From: Vicinamibacteria bacterium
GTDB lineage: Bacteria > Acidobacteriota > Vicinamibacteria > Vicinamibacterales > UBA8438
DNA length: 64,000 nucleotides
Reading direction: 5' to 3'
Assembly: GCA_022820825.1 (NCBI GenBank)
Contig: JAJEEU010000091.1
Location: forward strand, 18,898 to 82,897
In this document: one piece after another, positions 56,532 to 64,000 of the stretch
How the letters are laid out: each line of letters opens with the position of its first letter
Position numbering within the stretch: the first letter of the stretch is position 1
Translations under genes and position numbers: made by a program
Notes under the pieces: model-generated
What the model saw: only the letters and a program-made list of their open reading frames with translations
Told to the model about the DNA's origin: nothing
Database searches by the model: none

Positions 56532-57713
56532 ATGGACTGGCGCCGTTTTGCCTTCGACTACCGGCTCGACACCACTCCGCTGGGACCCGATCTGATCCGC
56601 ATCGAGGCTTCCAGGGAGGCGGCGTACAACCTGGTCCTTCCCCCGCACTGGCGAGAGCAACTTGATCGGCTGAATCGCGTCCGGGCCGTGCACGGCACCA
56701 CTGCTCTCGAAGGCAACCCGCTCTCCGAGGACGAGGTGGGCTACCAGTTGGACCGCTTGGCTGAGGCTGAAGCGCCAGCAGAGGGCCTGTCGAAGGAGCA
56801 ACTGCAGATCCGTAATGCCGGCAGGGCGCAGGAATGGGTCAGGCACAGATTTCTTGCGGATGGACCACCGCTCCGGATGACCGACCTGTTGCGCATGCAT
56901 GAGATGCTCACTGCCGGTTCCGACGAAAGAGACAACGCGCCCGGACGATTTCGAACGCATCCCGTCGTCGTCGGAACGCAGGCCCTGGGTGGCGTGCACC
57001 GTGGCGCACCCCCGGCGGACCTGGAACGGCTGATGGAAGGGCTCCTGGAATTCGTCAACAGCCGGCGGGTCGCGGCGCAGCACCCCGTGGTGCGCTCTCT
57101 TCTGGCCCATTTCTTCCTGGTCACCATTCATCCCTTCGGCGACGGAAACGGCCGCATATCGCGGCTGGTGGAGGCGGGGATCCTGTTCCAGGGCGGCTAT
57201 AACGTCCACGGGTTCTACGGACTGTCGAACTATTTCTACCGCAATGGTGACGAGTACAAGCGGTTGCTGCAGCAAAGCAGGCGGGAACAGCCGTTCGATC
57301 TGAACGCGTTTGTGACATTCGGGGTCAAGGGCTTCGCCGCCGAACTGACCGGGATCAATAATTTCATCAAGGCTAGGCTGAACCGGGTGATCTACCGGGA
57401 GACCCTGGTCCGCGCGCTCGGTCAACGAGTAGGGGCGCGCCGCCGCGCCGTCAACCAGAGGGAATACGGCCTGCTGGATTTTCTTCTGCAACAGACGGAG
57501 CCGTCCGATCCCTTCTCGGGCGAAGCGTCGAAGCGTGTGACGCTCCATGACCTGCTGCAAGAGCCGTATGTCCGGGCCATATACCGCAACGTCACCCGCC
57601 GAACGTTTTCCCGCGAGTTGAGCCGACTCGCGGATGCCGGGTTCATCAAGTTTGAACACCAGGGCGACGACTGGTTCGTGTCGGTCGACTTCGGAGCGAT
57701 TGGCAAGTACTAA
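56532..57713 (+). CDS. Fic-domain protein, putative AMPylator with inhibitory helix
   Basis: 393 residues. The Fic core motif HPFGDGNGRISR starts at His200, so the enzyme probably transfers AMP (or another nucleotide) to a target protein. An N-terminal inhibitory motif of the (S/T)xxxE(G/N) type is present as TTALEGN (Thr56, Glu60, Gly61), predicting autoinhibition. The C-terminal part ends in a winged-helix-like segment (RTFSRELSRLADAGFIKFE). Upstream sequence at about 56440-56510 is AT-rich compared with the window, with TATAGT at 56495. No antitoxin gene is adjacent. Signs of transfer are suggestive only. Confidence 0.92.
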   Translation: MDWRRFAFDYRLDTTPLGPDLIRIEASREAAYNLVLPPHWREQLDRLNRVRAVHGTTALEGNPLSEDEVGYQLDRLAEAEAPAEGLSKEQLQIRNAGRAQEWVRHRFLADGPPLRMTDLLRMHEMLTAGSDERDNAPGRFRTHPVVVGTQALGGVHRGAPPADLERLMEGLLEFVNSRRVAAQHPVVRSLLAHFFLVTIHPFGDGNGRISRLVEAGILFQGGYNVHGFYGLSNYFYRNGDEYKRLLQQSRREQPFDLNAFVTFGVKGFAAELTGINNFIKARLNRVIYRETLVRALGQRVGARRRAVNQREYGLLDFLLQQTEPSDPFSGEASKRVTLHDLLQEPYVRAIYRNVTRRTFSRELSRLADAGFIKFEHQGDDWFVSVDFGAIGKY

Positions 57714-57744
57714 GTCCCCGGGGGGTTCGGTATCATCGGCAGCC

Positions 57745-59046
57745 ATGCAGATCCTCAACCGCTACTTCGAGCTCGACCGGCACGGCACGACCGTGCGCAC
57801 CGAGGTGATGGCGGGGCTGACGACGTTCCTCACCATGGCCTACATCGCCTTCGTCAACCCGCAGATCCTGGCGGATGCCGGCATGGACCGGGGGGCGGTG
57901 TTCGTGGCGACCTGCGTTGCGGCCGCGCTCGGCTGCGCCATCATGGGGCTGTACGCCAACTATCCCATCGCCCAGGCGCCCGGCATGGGGCTGAACGCCT
58001 TCTTCACCTACGGGGTGGTGCTCGGCCTTGGCTACCCGTGGCAGACCGCGCTCGGCGCGGTGTTCGTCTCCGGCGTCTGCTTCATGGCGCTGTCGGTGCT
58101 GCCGGTCCGCGAGTGGGTGATCAACGCGTTCCCGCGCTCGCTCAAGCTGGCCACGTCGGCCGGCATCGGCTTCTTGCTGGCGATCATCGCGATGCAGAAC
58201 GCGGGCCTGGTGGAGGGCAGCGAGGCGACGCTGGTGACGCTCGGCGACGTGACCGCCGCACCGGCCGTGCTGGCCGTCGTCGGCCTCGTCCTCATCGCCG
58301 CACTGGAGGCGCGGCGCGTGACGGGCGGGCCGATCATCGGGATCCTGACCGTCACGGCGATCGGTCTCGCGCTCGGCGTGAGCCCGTTTCGCGGGCTAGT
58401 GGATCTGCCGCCGTCGATCGCGCCGACGCTGTTCGTGCTCGACATCGGCGCCGCGCTCGACATCGCGCTGTTCGGCGTGATCTTCGCGTTCCTGTTCACG
58501 GACCTGTTCGACACCGCCGGAACCCTGATAGGCGTGGCCCACCAGGCCGACCTGCTCGACGCCGAGGGGCGGCTGCCGCGCGTCAGGAAGGCGCTGATCG
58601 CCGACTCGACGGCCACCACGGTGGGCGCGCTACTCGGTACATCGCCGGTCACCAGCTACATCGAGAGCGCCGCCGGCGTGAAGGCGGGCGGGCGCACGGG
58701 CCTGACCGCGGTGACGGTGGCGCTGCTGTTCCTGGCCACGCTCTTCCTGTCGCCGCTGGCAGACACCATTCCGCCGTACGCCACGGCTGCGGCGCTGCTG
58801 TTCGTGACGTGCCTGATGGCGCGCAGCTTCGTCGACATCGAGTGGTCTGACATCACGGAATCCGCGCCGGCCGTGGTGCTGGCGCTCACCATCCCGTTCA
58901 GCTTCTCGATTGCCGACGGCATCGCCGCCGGCTTCATCACCTACGCGGTGATCAAGGTGCTGTCCGGGCACCGGCGCGAGGCCAGTCCCGCCGTGCTGGC
59001 GCTGGCCGCCGTGTTCATCGCCCGCTTCATCTGGCTGGACGGGTAG
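57745..59046 (+). CDS. NCS2-family nucleobase permease (AzgA-like)
   Basis: 433 residues from ATG at 57745; an upstream in-frame start lies inside the fic gene and is unlikely. The sequence is a polytopic membrane protein with the AzgA/GhxP motifs GLTTFLTMAYIAFVNPQIL, QAPGMGLNAFFTYGVV, DLFDTAGTLIGVAHQADLLD and GTSPVTSYIESAAGVKAGGRTG. It probably imports guanine, hypoxanthine or adenine with protons. TATCAT about 15 nt before the start could be its -10 element. No purine riboswitch fits in the 31-nt gap. Confidence 0.93.
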   Translation: MQILNRYFELDRHGTTVRTEVMAGLTTFLTMAYIAFVNPQILADAGMDRGAVFVATCVAAALGCAIMGLYANYPIAQAPGMGLNAFFTYGVVLGLGYPWQTALGAVFVSGVCFMALSVLPVREWVINAFPRSLKLATSAGIGFLLAIIAMQNAGLVEGSEATLVTLGDVTAAPAVLAVVGLVLIAALEARRVTGGPIIGILTVTAIGLALGVSPFRGLVDLPPSIAPTLFVLDIGAALDIALFGVIFAFLFTDLFDTAGTLIGVAHQADLLDAEGRLPRVRKALIADSTATTVGALLGTSPVTSYIESAAGVKAGGRTGLTAVTVALLFLATLFLSPLADTIPPYATAAALLFVTCLMARSFVDIEWSDITESAPAVVLALTIPFSFSIADGIAAGFITYAVIKVLSGHRREASPAVLALAAVFIARFIWLDG

Positions 59047-59054
59047 CCGTCCAG
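59035..59054 (+). terminator. possible terminator-like hairpin over the permease stop codon
   Basis: CTGGACGG and CCGTCCAG form a perfect 8-bp stem with a GTAG loop that contains the TAG stop. There is no T-tract, so it is not a canonical intrinsic terminator, but it lies between convergent genes. Confidence 0.35.
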
Positions 59055-59071
59055 TCCGCCCGCGCGGAACG

Positions 59072-60934
59072 CTATTCGGGGAGGGCGTACGCCAGGAGCG
59101 TGTCGGTGGCGGCCACGGCGACGTACTGGCGTCCGTCCGCGGCCAGGTAGGTGAGCGGATTGGCGTTGCCGTGGGCGGGGAGCCGCGCCTCCCACAGCTC
59201 GCGCCCTGTCGCTGTCTCGTACGCCCGGAAGCGGTTGTCGTCGGTGGCGGCGACGAACGCCACGCCGCCGGCCGTGACGATCGCGGCGGCCCGCACCGGC
59301 CGGCCGGTGTTGCGGCGGCCCTCCGGGAGCGCGTCGCTGACGCCGAGCGGTACGCGCCAGGCGATATCGCCGGTCGCCGCCTCCACGGCGATCAGCTCGC
59401 CCCAGGGCGGTTTCTGACAGGGCAGGCGCGGCCCGTCGCCGACGGCGACGTCGAAGCTCGCCGGGCGCGGCGCGGCTTTCTCGTACGGCAGCGGCGCCTC
59501 GCCGCCCGCCGCCACCATCCAGCCGAGCGCACCCACGTTCTGCGTGGCCACCAGCAGGTAGTCGGCGTGCGGATCGAACGCGACGCCGCCCCAGTTCGGT
59601 CCGCCGACGCCGCCCGGAAAGTTCAGGGTGGTGCGCGGCGGCGAGCCTTCCGGGCGGTAGACCCAGGGGGTGAACGGGCCGGCGCTGTGGATCTCCCCCA
59701 GCGACTCGACCAGCTCGGCGCAGGCCGCGGCATGCTCCGCCGAGGTGTCGTCCGCCGTCACGAGGTCGGCGGGCTCGTAGGCGACGCGGCCCATCGGCGG
59801 CGGCTTCACCGGAAACGGCTGCGTCGGATACGTCGCTTCGCCGGGAACGTCGCTGGCGGGGACCGGACGTTCCTCCACGCCGAAGACCGGCTCGCCGCTC
59901 TCGCGGTCGAGGATGTAGAGGTAGCCCGACTTGGTGGTCACGCCGAGCGCCGGGATGGTGCGCCCGTCCCGCTCGATGTCGAACAGCACCGGCGGCGCGG
60001 GCGGGTCGGCGTCCCACAGGTCGTGGCGGATCGTCTGGAAGTGCCAGCGGTACTCGCCGCTGTGCGCGTCCACCGCCACCACGGAGTTGCCGTACAGGTT
60101 GGCGCCCTCCCGATCGCCGCCGTAGGCGCCGGGAATGGGCGAAGCCAGCGGGAGGTACACCAGGTCGCGGTCCGCGTCCGCGGTGAAGTAGAACGGCCAG
60201 GCGTTGGCGCCCAGCCGCCCCTGCCAACTGTCGCCCGCCCACGTGTCATGGCCTACGTCGCCCGGCTGCGCCACCGAGCTGAATTCCCAGACCGGCGCGC
60301 CGCTGCGCGCGTCGAAGGCGCGGGCGTTGCCGATGCCGCCAATGGCCCCGGGCGGCGTGTTCGCGCCGACCACGACGACGTCGCCGAAGACGAGCGGCAC
60401 GGAGTTGTACGGCACGCCGAGCTCGACGACGCCGGCCGAGCCGAACCCGGCCACGGGCATGCCCGTCGCCGCGTCGACGGCGTGCAGGTGCAGGCCGGTG
60501 GTGAAGAGGATGCGCGGCTCCAGGCCGTCGCCGCCCGCCCACCACGCGACGCCGCGCCGGGAGGGCGCGCCCTCTGCCGGCGTGTGGCGCCAGCGCTCCG
60601 CGCCGGAAGCCGGATCCAGCGCGACGACGCGGTCGGCCGCCGGCACGTACATCACGCCGCCGATGACGATGGGGGTGGCCTGCGAGCGCGGACCGCGCGC
60701 GGCGTCGTCCTCCGATGCGGCGCGCAGCGAATAGGTCCACGCCTGCGCGAGGCCGGCGACGTTGTCCGCGGTCACCTGCGCCAGCGGAGAGTAGCCGGTG
60801 CCCGCGGGATCCGCGCGGTACAGCGGCCAGTCGCCCGACGGCGCGGGGGCGTCATCCCCGGCGGCGGGAGCGTCCGGCCCGCCGCTGCAGGCCGCAGTCG
60901 CCAGCAGCACGGCAAACGCCGCCGCCAGGCGCAT
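59072..60934 (-). CDS. PQQ-dependent dehydrogenase, predicted lipoprotein
   Basis: 620 residues from ATG at 60934. The signal peptide ends in lipobox LLATAAC (Cys16). The body is a beta-propeller quinoprotein with DWPLYRADPAGTGYSPL at the start, VVALDPASGAERWRH, a VAVDAHSGEYRWHFQ blade and RHDLWDADPPAPPVLF, as in membrane-type glucose/alcohol dehydrogenases. The electron acceptor and substrate cannot be read from sequence. Its ATG overlaps the TGA of the upstream gene by one base, so it is translated in a coupled operon with two CHEGNY-family genes. A longer open frame to 62380 is not real coding. Confidence 0.92.
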   Translation of the reverse strand: MRLAAAFAVLLATAACSGGPDAPAAGDDAPAPSGDWPLYRADPAGTGYSPLAQVTADNVAGLAQAWTYSLRAASEDDAARGPRSQATPIVIGGVMYVPAADRVVALDPASGAERWRHTPAEGAPSRRGVAWWAGGDGLEPRILFTTGLHLHAVDAATGMPVAGFGSAGVVELGVPYNSVPLVFGDVVVVGANTPPGAIGGIGNARAFDARSGAPVWEFSSVAQPGDVGHDTWAGDSWQGRLGANAWPFYFTADADRDLVYLPLASPIPGAYGGDREGANLYGNSVVAVDAHSGEYRWHFQTIRHDLWDADPPAPPVLFDIERDGRTIPALGVTTKSGYLYILDRESGEPVFGVEERPVPASDVPGEATYPTQPFPVKPPPMGRVAYEPADLVTADDTSAEHAAACAELVESLGEIHSAGPFTPWVYRPEGSPPRTTLNFPGGVGGPNWGGVAFDPHADYLLVATQNVGALGWMVAAGGEAPLPYEKAAPRPASFDVAVGDGPRLPCQKPPWGELIAVEAATGDIAWRVPLGVSDALPEGRRNTGRPVRAAAIVTAGGVAFVAATDDNRFRAYETATGRELWEARLPAHGNANPLTYLAADGRQYVAVAATDTLLAYALPE

Positions 60935-61971
60935 CAACGCCGCGCCGCCTCCTCCGCCGCCTGCTCCGGGGTGAGGATGTTCGCCTCGGGGTTCTCCCTG
61001 GCGCCCGCCAGGATGTTGTAGATCCCGTAGTTGCCTTCGTGGCAGGCGTATTCGTACAGCGGCAGGTCGCTGCGCTTCATCGGGAGCTCGTAGGTCCACG
61101 GCCGCGTCCAGACGGTCGGGTCGTTGACGGTCACGTTGTAGAGCAGAATGTCCGGCGAGGCGCGCGTGAAGCGCTCCACGAGGTGCAGGTTGCGTCCCGT
61201 CAGCCCGTTCTCGAAGGCCGTCTCGCGGTGGAAGTTGACGGTCTCGACGACCAGCGTGTCGCCCTCCCAGCGACCGCGCGAATCGCCGACCCACTGCGGG
61301 ATGTCGCCGTGGGCGCTGCCGTCGAGCGGCACGATCCGCGCGTTGTGGATCATCTCGTTGAAGATCACGACGTGGTCGGGCGTCTGCAGCAACTGCACGT
61401 TCTGGTTGTAGGCGCCCGGCTCCATCGGCGGACCGGAGTTGAAGCCCAGGATGCAGCGCACCTGGATGCCGCCCGGGCCCAGGTCCTCGACGAAGCCGCC
61501 GGGCGTCGGCGTATGCCGCCGCAGGCCGCGCCCCGCCTCGGTGCCGGCCTCGTAGCGCGCCTGCGCCTCGGGGGTCTTCGCCGGGATGCGGCCGTCCGGC
61601 GGATCGATCACGAGCGACGTCCGCCGCGTATCGACGACGGACGACACCGGATCGAACCAGAACTGGTTGTAGTTGCCGACCGTGTCGAACGGTGTCTGCG
61701 TGTCGCGCGCCGCCTGCGCCGCCTCGGATTGCTCCTCCAGCGCGGCCGCCTGCTCGTCGGTCAGCACCTCCGTGTCGGCGAGATCGGTGGGCCGCTCCAT
61801 CGGCGTGATGGTGCTGAAGTCCCACACGCCCTGCAGGTCGGGCGCCCCCCAGGCTGTCCGCGGCGCCGTCCAGTTCTCGTCCTGCGCGCCGGCCAGGGCG
61901 GGGGCGAGCAGCAGGCCGGCGGCAACCGCCGCCGCGGGCAGCACGTTGATCGCGTACGAACGATGACGCAT
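60934..61971 (-). CDS. secreted protein of the CHEGNY-motif family, copy 2
   Basis: 345 residues with a strong AAGGAGG Shine-Dalgarno and a signal peptide (AAAVAAGLLLAPALAGA). It has all the family blocks: RTAWGAPDLQGVWDFS, TPMERP, DTRRTSLVIDPPDGRIPAK, GRWEGDTLVVET, WTRPWTYELPM and YEYACHEGNYGIYNIL. The function is unknown. It is the middle gene of a three-gene operon; its stop overlaps the start of the PQQ dehydrogenase, which ties it to that periplasmic enzyme. Confidence 0.85.
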   Translation of the reverse strand: MRHRSYAINVLPAAAVAAGLLLAPALAGAQDENWTAPRTAWGAPDLQGVWDFSTITPMERPTDLADTEVLTDEQAAALEEQSEAAQAARDTQTPFDTVGNYNQFWFDPVSSVVDTRRTSLVIDPPDGRIPAKTPEAQARYEAGTEAGRGLRRHTPTPGGFVEDLGPGGIQVRCILGFNSGPPMEPGAYNQNVQLLQTPDHVVIFNEMIHNARIVPLDGSAHGDIPQWVGDSRGRWEGDTLVVETVNFHRETAFENGLTGRNLHLVERFTRASPDILLYNVTVNDPTVWTRPWTYELPMKRSDLPLYEYACHEGNYGIYNILAGARENPEANILTPEQAAEEAARR

Positions 61972-62037
61972 CGGAATCCTCCTTCGGATCGGTCCTTGCC
62001 GTGTCCCGCCGCAGGTCGCGGGCGCCGCGGGACTCGC

Positions 62038-63000
62038 CTACTGCTGCTGGCCCGCCGCTTCCCGCTCCTCGGCCCGCGCGCCGGACAGGATGTTCGGCAA
62101 CGCGTAGTTGCCTTCGTGGCAGGCGTACTCCCAGACCCCCTCGTCCATCGCCGTCATCGGCGTGGAGACCGTGAACGGCTCGGTCCAGACGGTCGGGTCC
62201 GTCACGGTGATCTCGTAGTCGAGCGCGTTCTCGCTCACGCGCGTGAGGCGCTCTACCACGTGCAGATGCTCGCTGCCGCCGAACGTCGTGCCGCCCCGCG
62301 CGGAGATCTTGTCGTTGAAGTTGGTGGTCTCGATGACGAGCGTGTCGCCCTCCCAGCGCCCGCGCGAGGAACCGAGCCACTGCGGCACGGCCGTCGAAGC
62401 CGCCCCGTCACGGTCGAGCGGAACGATGCGCGCTTCGTGGATCATCTCGACCAGGATGGCCACGTAATCCTCGGACTGCACGATCTGGTAGTTGTGGTTG
62501 TAGAAGCCGGGCATCATGGCGCCGGGCAGTCCGCGGGTGATGCAGCGGTCCAGCTTGTTGAAGTCGAGCCACGAGTCGAACCGGGCGGCAATGTAGGAAT
62601 CGGTGCGCAGGCTCTGCCGCTCCTGCTCCGGCCCGGTCAGCGCCGGCAGCCGGCCGCTGGGTGGATCGATGACCAGCGAGGTGCGGCGGTTGAGGCCGCC
62701 GCGCTCCATCCAGAACTCGTTGTAGGCGCCGGTCTCCGTCCGCGGACGATTGTCCAGGCTCGAGCGTTCCGCGACCTCTCCCTGGCGGGCGGCCAGTTCC
62801 TCTTCCGTGAGGAACTCCTTGTCGGCCAGGTCGGCGGGCCGCTGCAGCGGCGTCATGGTGGCGTTCGTCCACGCGCCCGAGAGTGCGGGGTCGCCCCACG
62901 GCGTGCGGGGCACCGACCCGTCCTGGGCCGCGAGCGGCGCCGTTCCGAGCAGGGCGAACAGGGCAAGGGCTGACAGGCAGACCGGCACTCTACGCTTCAT
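62038..63000 (-). CDS. secreted protein of the CHEGNY-motif family, copy 3
   Basis: 320 residues, signal peptide SALALFALLGTAPLAAQ. Family blocks are RTPWGDPALSGAW, TPLQRP, NRRTSLVIDPPSGRLPA, GRWEGDTLVIET, WTEPFTV and YACHEGNYALPNIL, a little more diverged than copies 1 and 2. It is first in the operon, 66 nt before copy 2. Divergent from it is the DUF1800 gene, with 124 nt between starts. No catalytic site is evident. Confidence 0.85.
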   Translation of the reverse strand: MKRRVPVCLSALALFALLGTAPLAAQDGSVPRTPWGDPALSGAWTNATMTPLQRPADLADKEFLTEEELAARQGEVAERSSLDNRPRTETGAYNEFWMERGGLNRRTSLVIDPPSGRLPALTGPEQERQSLRTDSYIAARFDSWLDFNKLDRCITRGLPGAMMPGFYNHNYQIVQSEDYVAILVEMIHEARIVPLDRDGAASTAVPQWLGSSRGRWEGDTLVIETTNFNDKISARGGTTFGGSEHLHVVERLTRVSENALDYEITVTDPTVWTEPFTVSTPMTAMDEGVWEYACHEGNYALPNILSGARAEEREAAGQQQ

Positions 63001-63124
63001 CGGGAATCTCCTTCTTTACAGGCCGCCAGTCTATCACTTTGCGCGCGTCGTGCGGCGCACAGAGGTGCGTTCGTCGTGATAGGATGCACGTTGCACTGCC
63101 AGCTTCCGAGGAAGGAATCGAGTC

Positions 63125-64000
63125 ATGTCGCGAAGCCGTCGTTTCGCAGTTGGCGCCTGCATGGCGCTGGCCGTAACCCTCGCCGGAGGCGCCGTCTCGG
63201 CGAACGGACCCGACTGGTCGCCGGGTCCGGCCGGCTGGAAGGGCGATCTCACGCCGATCACCGCCGCCGACTGGAACTACGACCGCGCCGCGCACCTGCT
63301 GTCGCGCGCCGGCTTCGGGGGCACGCCCGAGGACATCCAGAAGCTCGCGGACATGACGCCCGAGGCGGCGGTCCGCTCGCTCGTCGAGTTCGACGGCATC
63401 CCGAACGACCACCTCCAGCCGTTCGAGCACTCCGGCCTGTGGGACGAGACGCTGCTCAACTTCCCGCCCAGCCGCCCGGCGGCCACCGAGATGGCGGAGC
63501 GCCGCGGCGAGGGGATGGGCGTGAAGGTGAAGCCCGAGACCGTGAACCGCCACATGCAGCCCGTGTCGGACCGCTTCTTCTACTGGCTGCGCGCCACGCT
63601 GCTCGAGACGCGCCGCGTCGGCTACTGGTGGGCCGAGCGCATGCTCGACACGCACCGCCCGCTGGAAGAGAAGCTGGCGCTGTTCTGGCACGGCCACTTC
63701 GCCACCGCCGAGAGCAAGGTGCGCGACTACCGCAAGATGCTGCTGCAGATCGAGACGTTCGAGCGGCACGCGGCGGGCAACTTCCGCGACCTGGTGATCG
63801 CCGTGGCGCAGGACCCGGCGATGCTCTACTACCTCGACGCGGGCGTGAACGTGAAGGGGGCGGCCAACGAGAACTTCGCGCGCGAGGTGATGGAGCTGTT
63901 CACGATGGGCGTGGGCAACTACTCGGAGATGGACGTGCGCGAGGCGGCGCGGGCGTTCACCGGGTGGAACTTCGAGAACCTCGAGTTCGTGGTGCACCCG
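63125..64000 (+). CDS. DUF1800-family secreted protein, 3' end cut by window
   Basis: The frame is open from ATG at 63125 to the window edge (292 codons). The Shine-Dalgarno GAGGAAGG lies upstream. A signal peptide (GACMALAVTLAGGAVSA) is followed by the DUF1800 start (AAHLLSRAGFGGTPEDIQKLADM) and the conserved block ERMLDTHRPLEEKLALFWHGHFATAESKV, then ANENFAREVMELFTMGVGNYSEMDVREAARAFTGW. DUF1800 genes are usually paired with a DUF1501 gene, which may lie beyond the window. Function is unknown. Confidence 0.92.
   Translation, partial: MSRSRRFAVGACMALAVTLAGGAVSANGPDWSPGPAGWKGDLTPITAADWNYDRAAHLLSRAGFGGTPEDIQKLADMTPEAAVRSLVEFDGIPNDHLQPFEHSGLWDETLLNFPPSRPAATEMAERRGEGMGVKVKPETVNRHMQPVSDRFFYWLRATLLETRRVGYWWAERMLDTHRPLEEKLALFWHGHFATAESKVRDYRKMLLQIETFERHAAGNFRDLVIAVAQDPAMLYYLDAGVNVKGAANENFAREVMELFTMGVGNYSEMDVREAARAFTGWNFENLEFVVHP

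Noticed and set aside
57714-57744. Purine riboswitch upstream of the NCS2 permease
   Set aside because: Only 31 nt separate the fic stop from the permease start, too short for a riboswitch.
59072-62380. A single 1100-residue fusion protein joining the PQQ dehydrogenase and an N-terminal extension
   Set aside because: The extra part is a frame-shifted shadow of two CHEGNY-family genes. The dehydrogenase has its own lipoprotein signal peptide at 60934.

Overview
This is a GC-rich chromosomal window of a Gram-negative bacterium that carries the replication-origin neighbourhood. Cues for the organism are the gene order gyrA-gyrB-dnaN-dnaA | rpmH-rnpA-yidD-yidC-jag-mnmE-mnmG-rsmG ... parA-parB-atp, outer-membrane and lipoprotein genes, a DUF1800 protein, a PQQ dehydrogenase, and three copies of a secreted protein family ending near a CHEGNY motif. 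My inference from these is Acidobacteriota, most likely a Vicinamibacteria-like lineage; no 16S gene is present to prove it.

Region by region: 1-6.1 kb (minus strand) is a CusCBA-type copper/silver RND efflux operon, with cusA cut by the window edge and a small Cys/His-rich secreted protein upstream. 6.1-8.6 kb holds a secreted protein of unknown function, tRNA-Ser(UGA) and serS. 8.6-18.7 kb holds galU, an FmdB-like zinc ribbon, a DUF885 hydrolase, rsmI, a TPR protein, glmU, glmS and a PcrA/UvrD helicase. 18.8-27.1 kb (minus) is a lipoprotein, gyrA, gyrB, dnaN and dnaA. 27.5-34.5 kb (plus) is rpmH through rsmG. 34.5-37.7 kb has divergent pyrE/pyrF, two perfect parS sites, parA and parB. 37.7-42.9 kb is an F1-only ATP synthase operon (atpHAGDC). 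43-52.2 kb has a PP2C phosphatase, a Wzm/Wzt-type ABC exporter, mfd, a SurA-like isomerase, dusB and a small membrane protein. 52.3-64 kb holds an M3 peptidase lipoprotein, a DUF523/DUF1722 protein, a TIGR01777 epimerase-like protein, a Fic protein, an NCS2 permease, a three-gene operon (two CHEGNY-family proteins and a PQQ dehydrogenase) and the start of a DUF1800 gene.

Genes point away from roughly 25.7-27.4 kb on both sides, which fits a bidirectional origin there. The dnaA-dnaN spacer is AT-rich and the dnaA-rpmH spacer holds an inverted pair of DnaA boxes. DnaA itself appears to lack domain I.

The most unusual signal is a three-hairpin intergenic element of about 85 nt, present three times (upstream of glmS, in the leader of the atp operon, and overlapping the 3' end of dusB), always in the orientation of the downstream gene. 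Its middle stem differs in sequence between copies but stays complementary, so selection or the copying mechanism preserves the fold. I cannot assign it to a named family.
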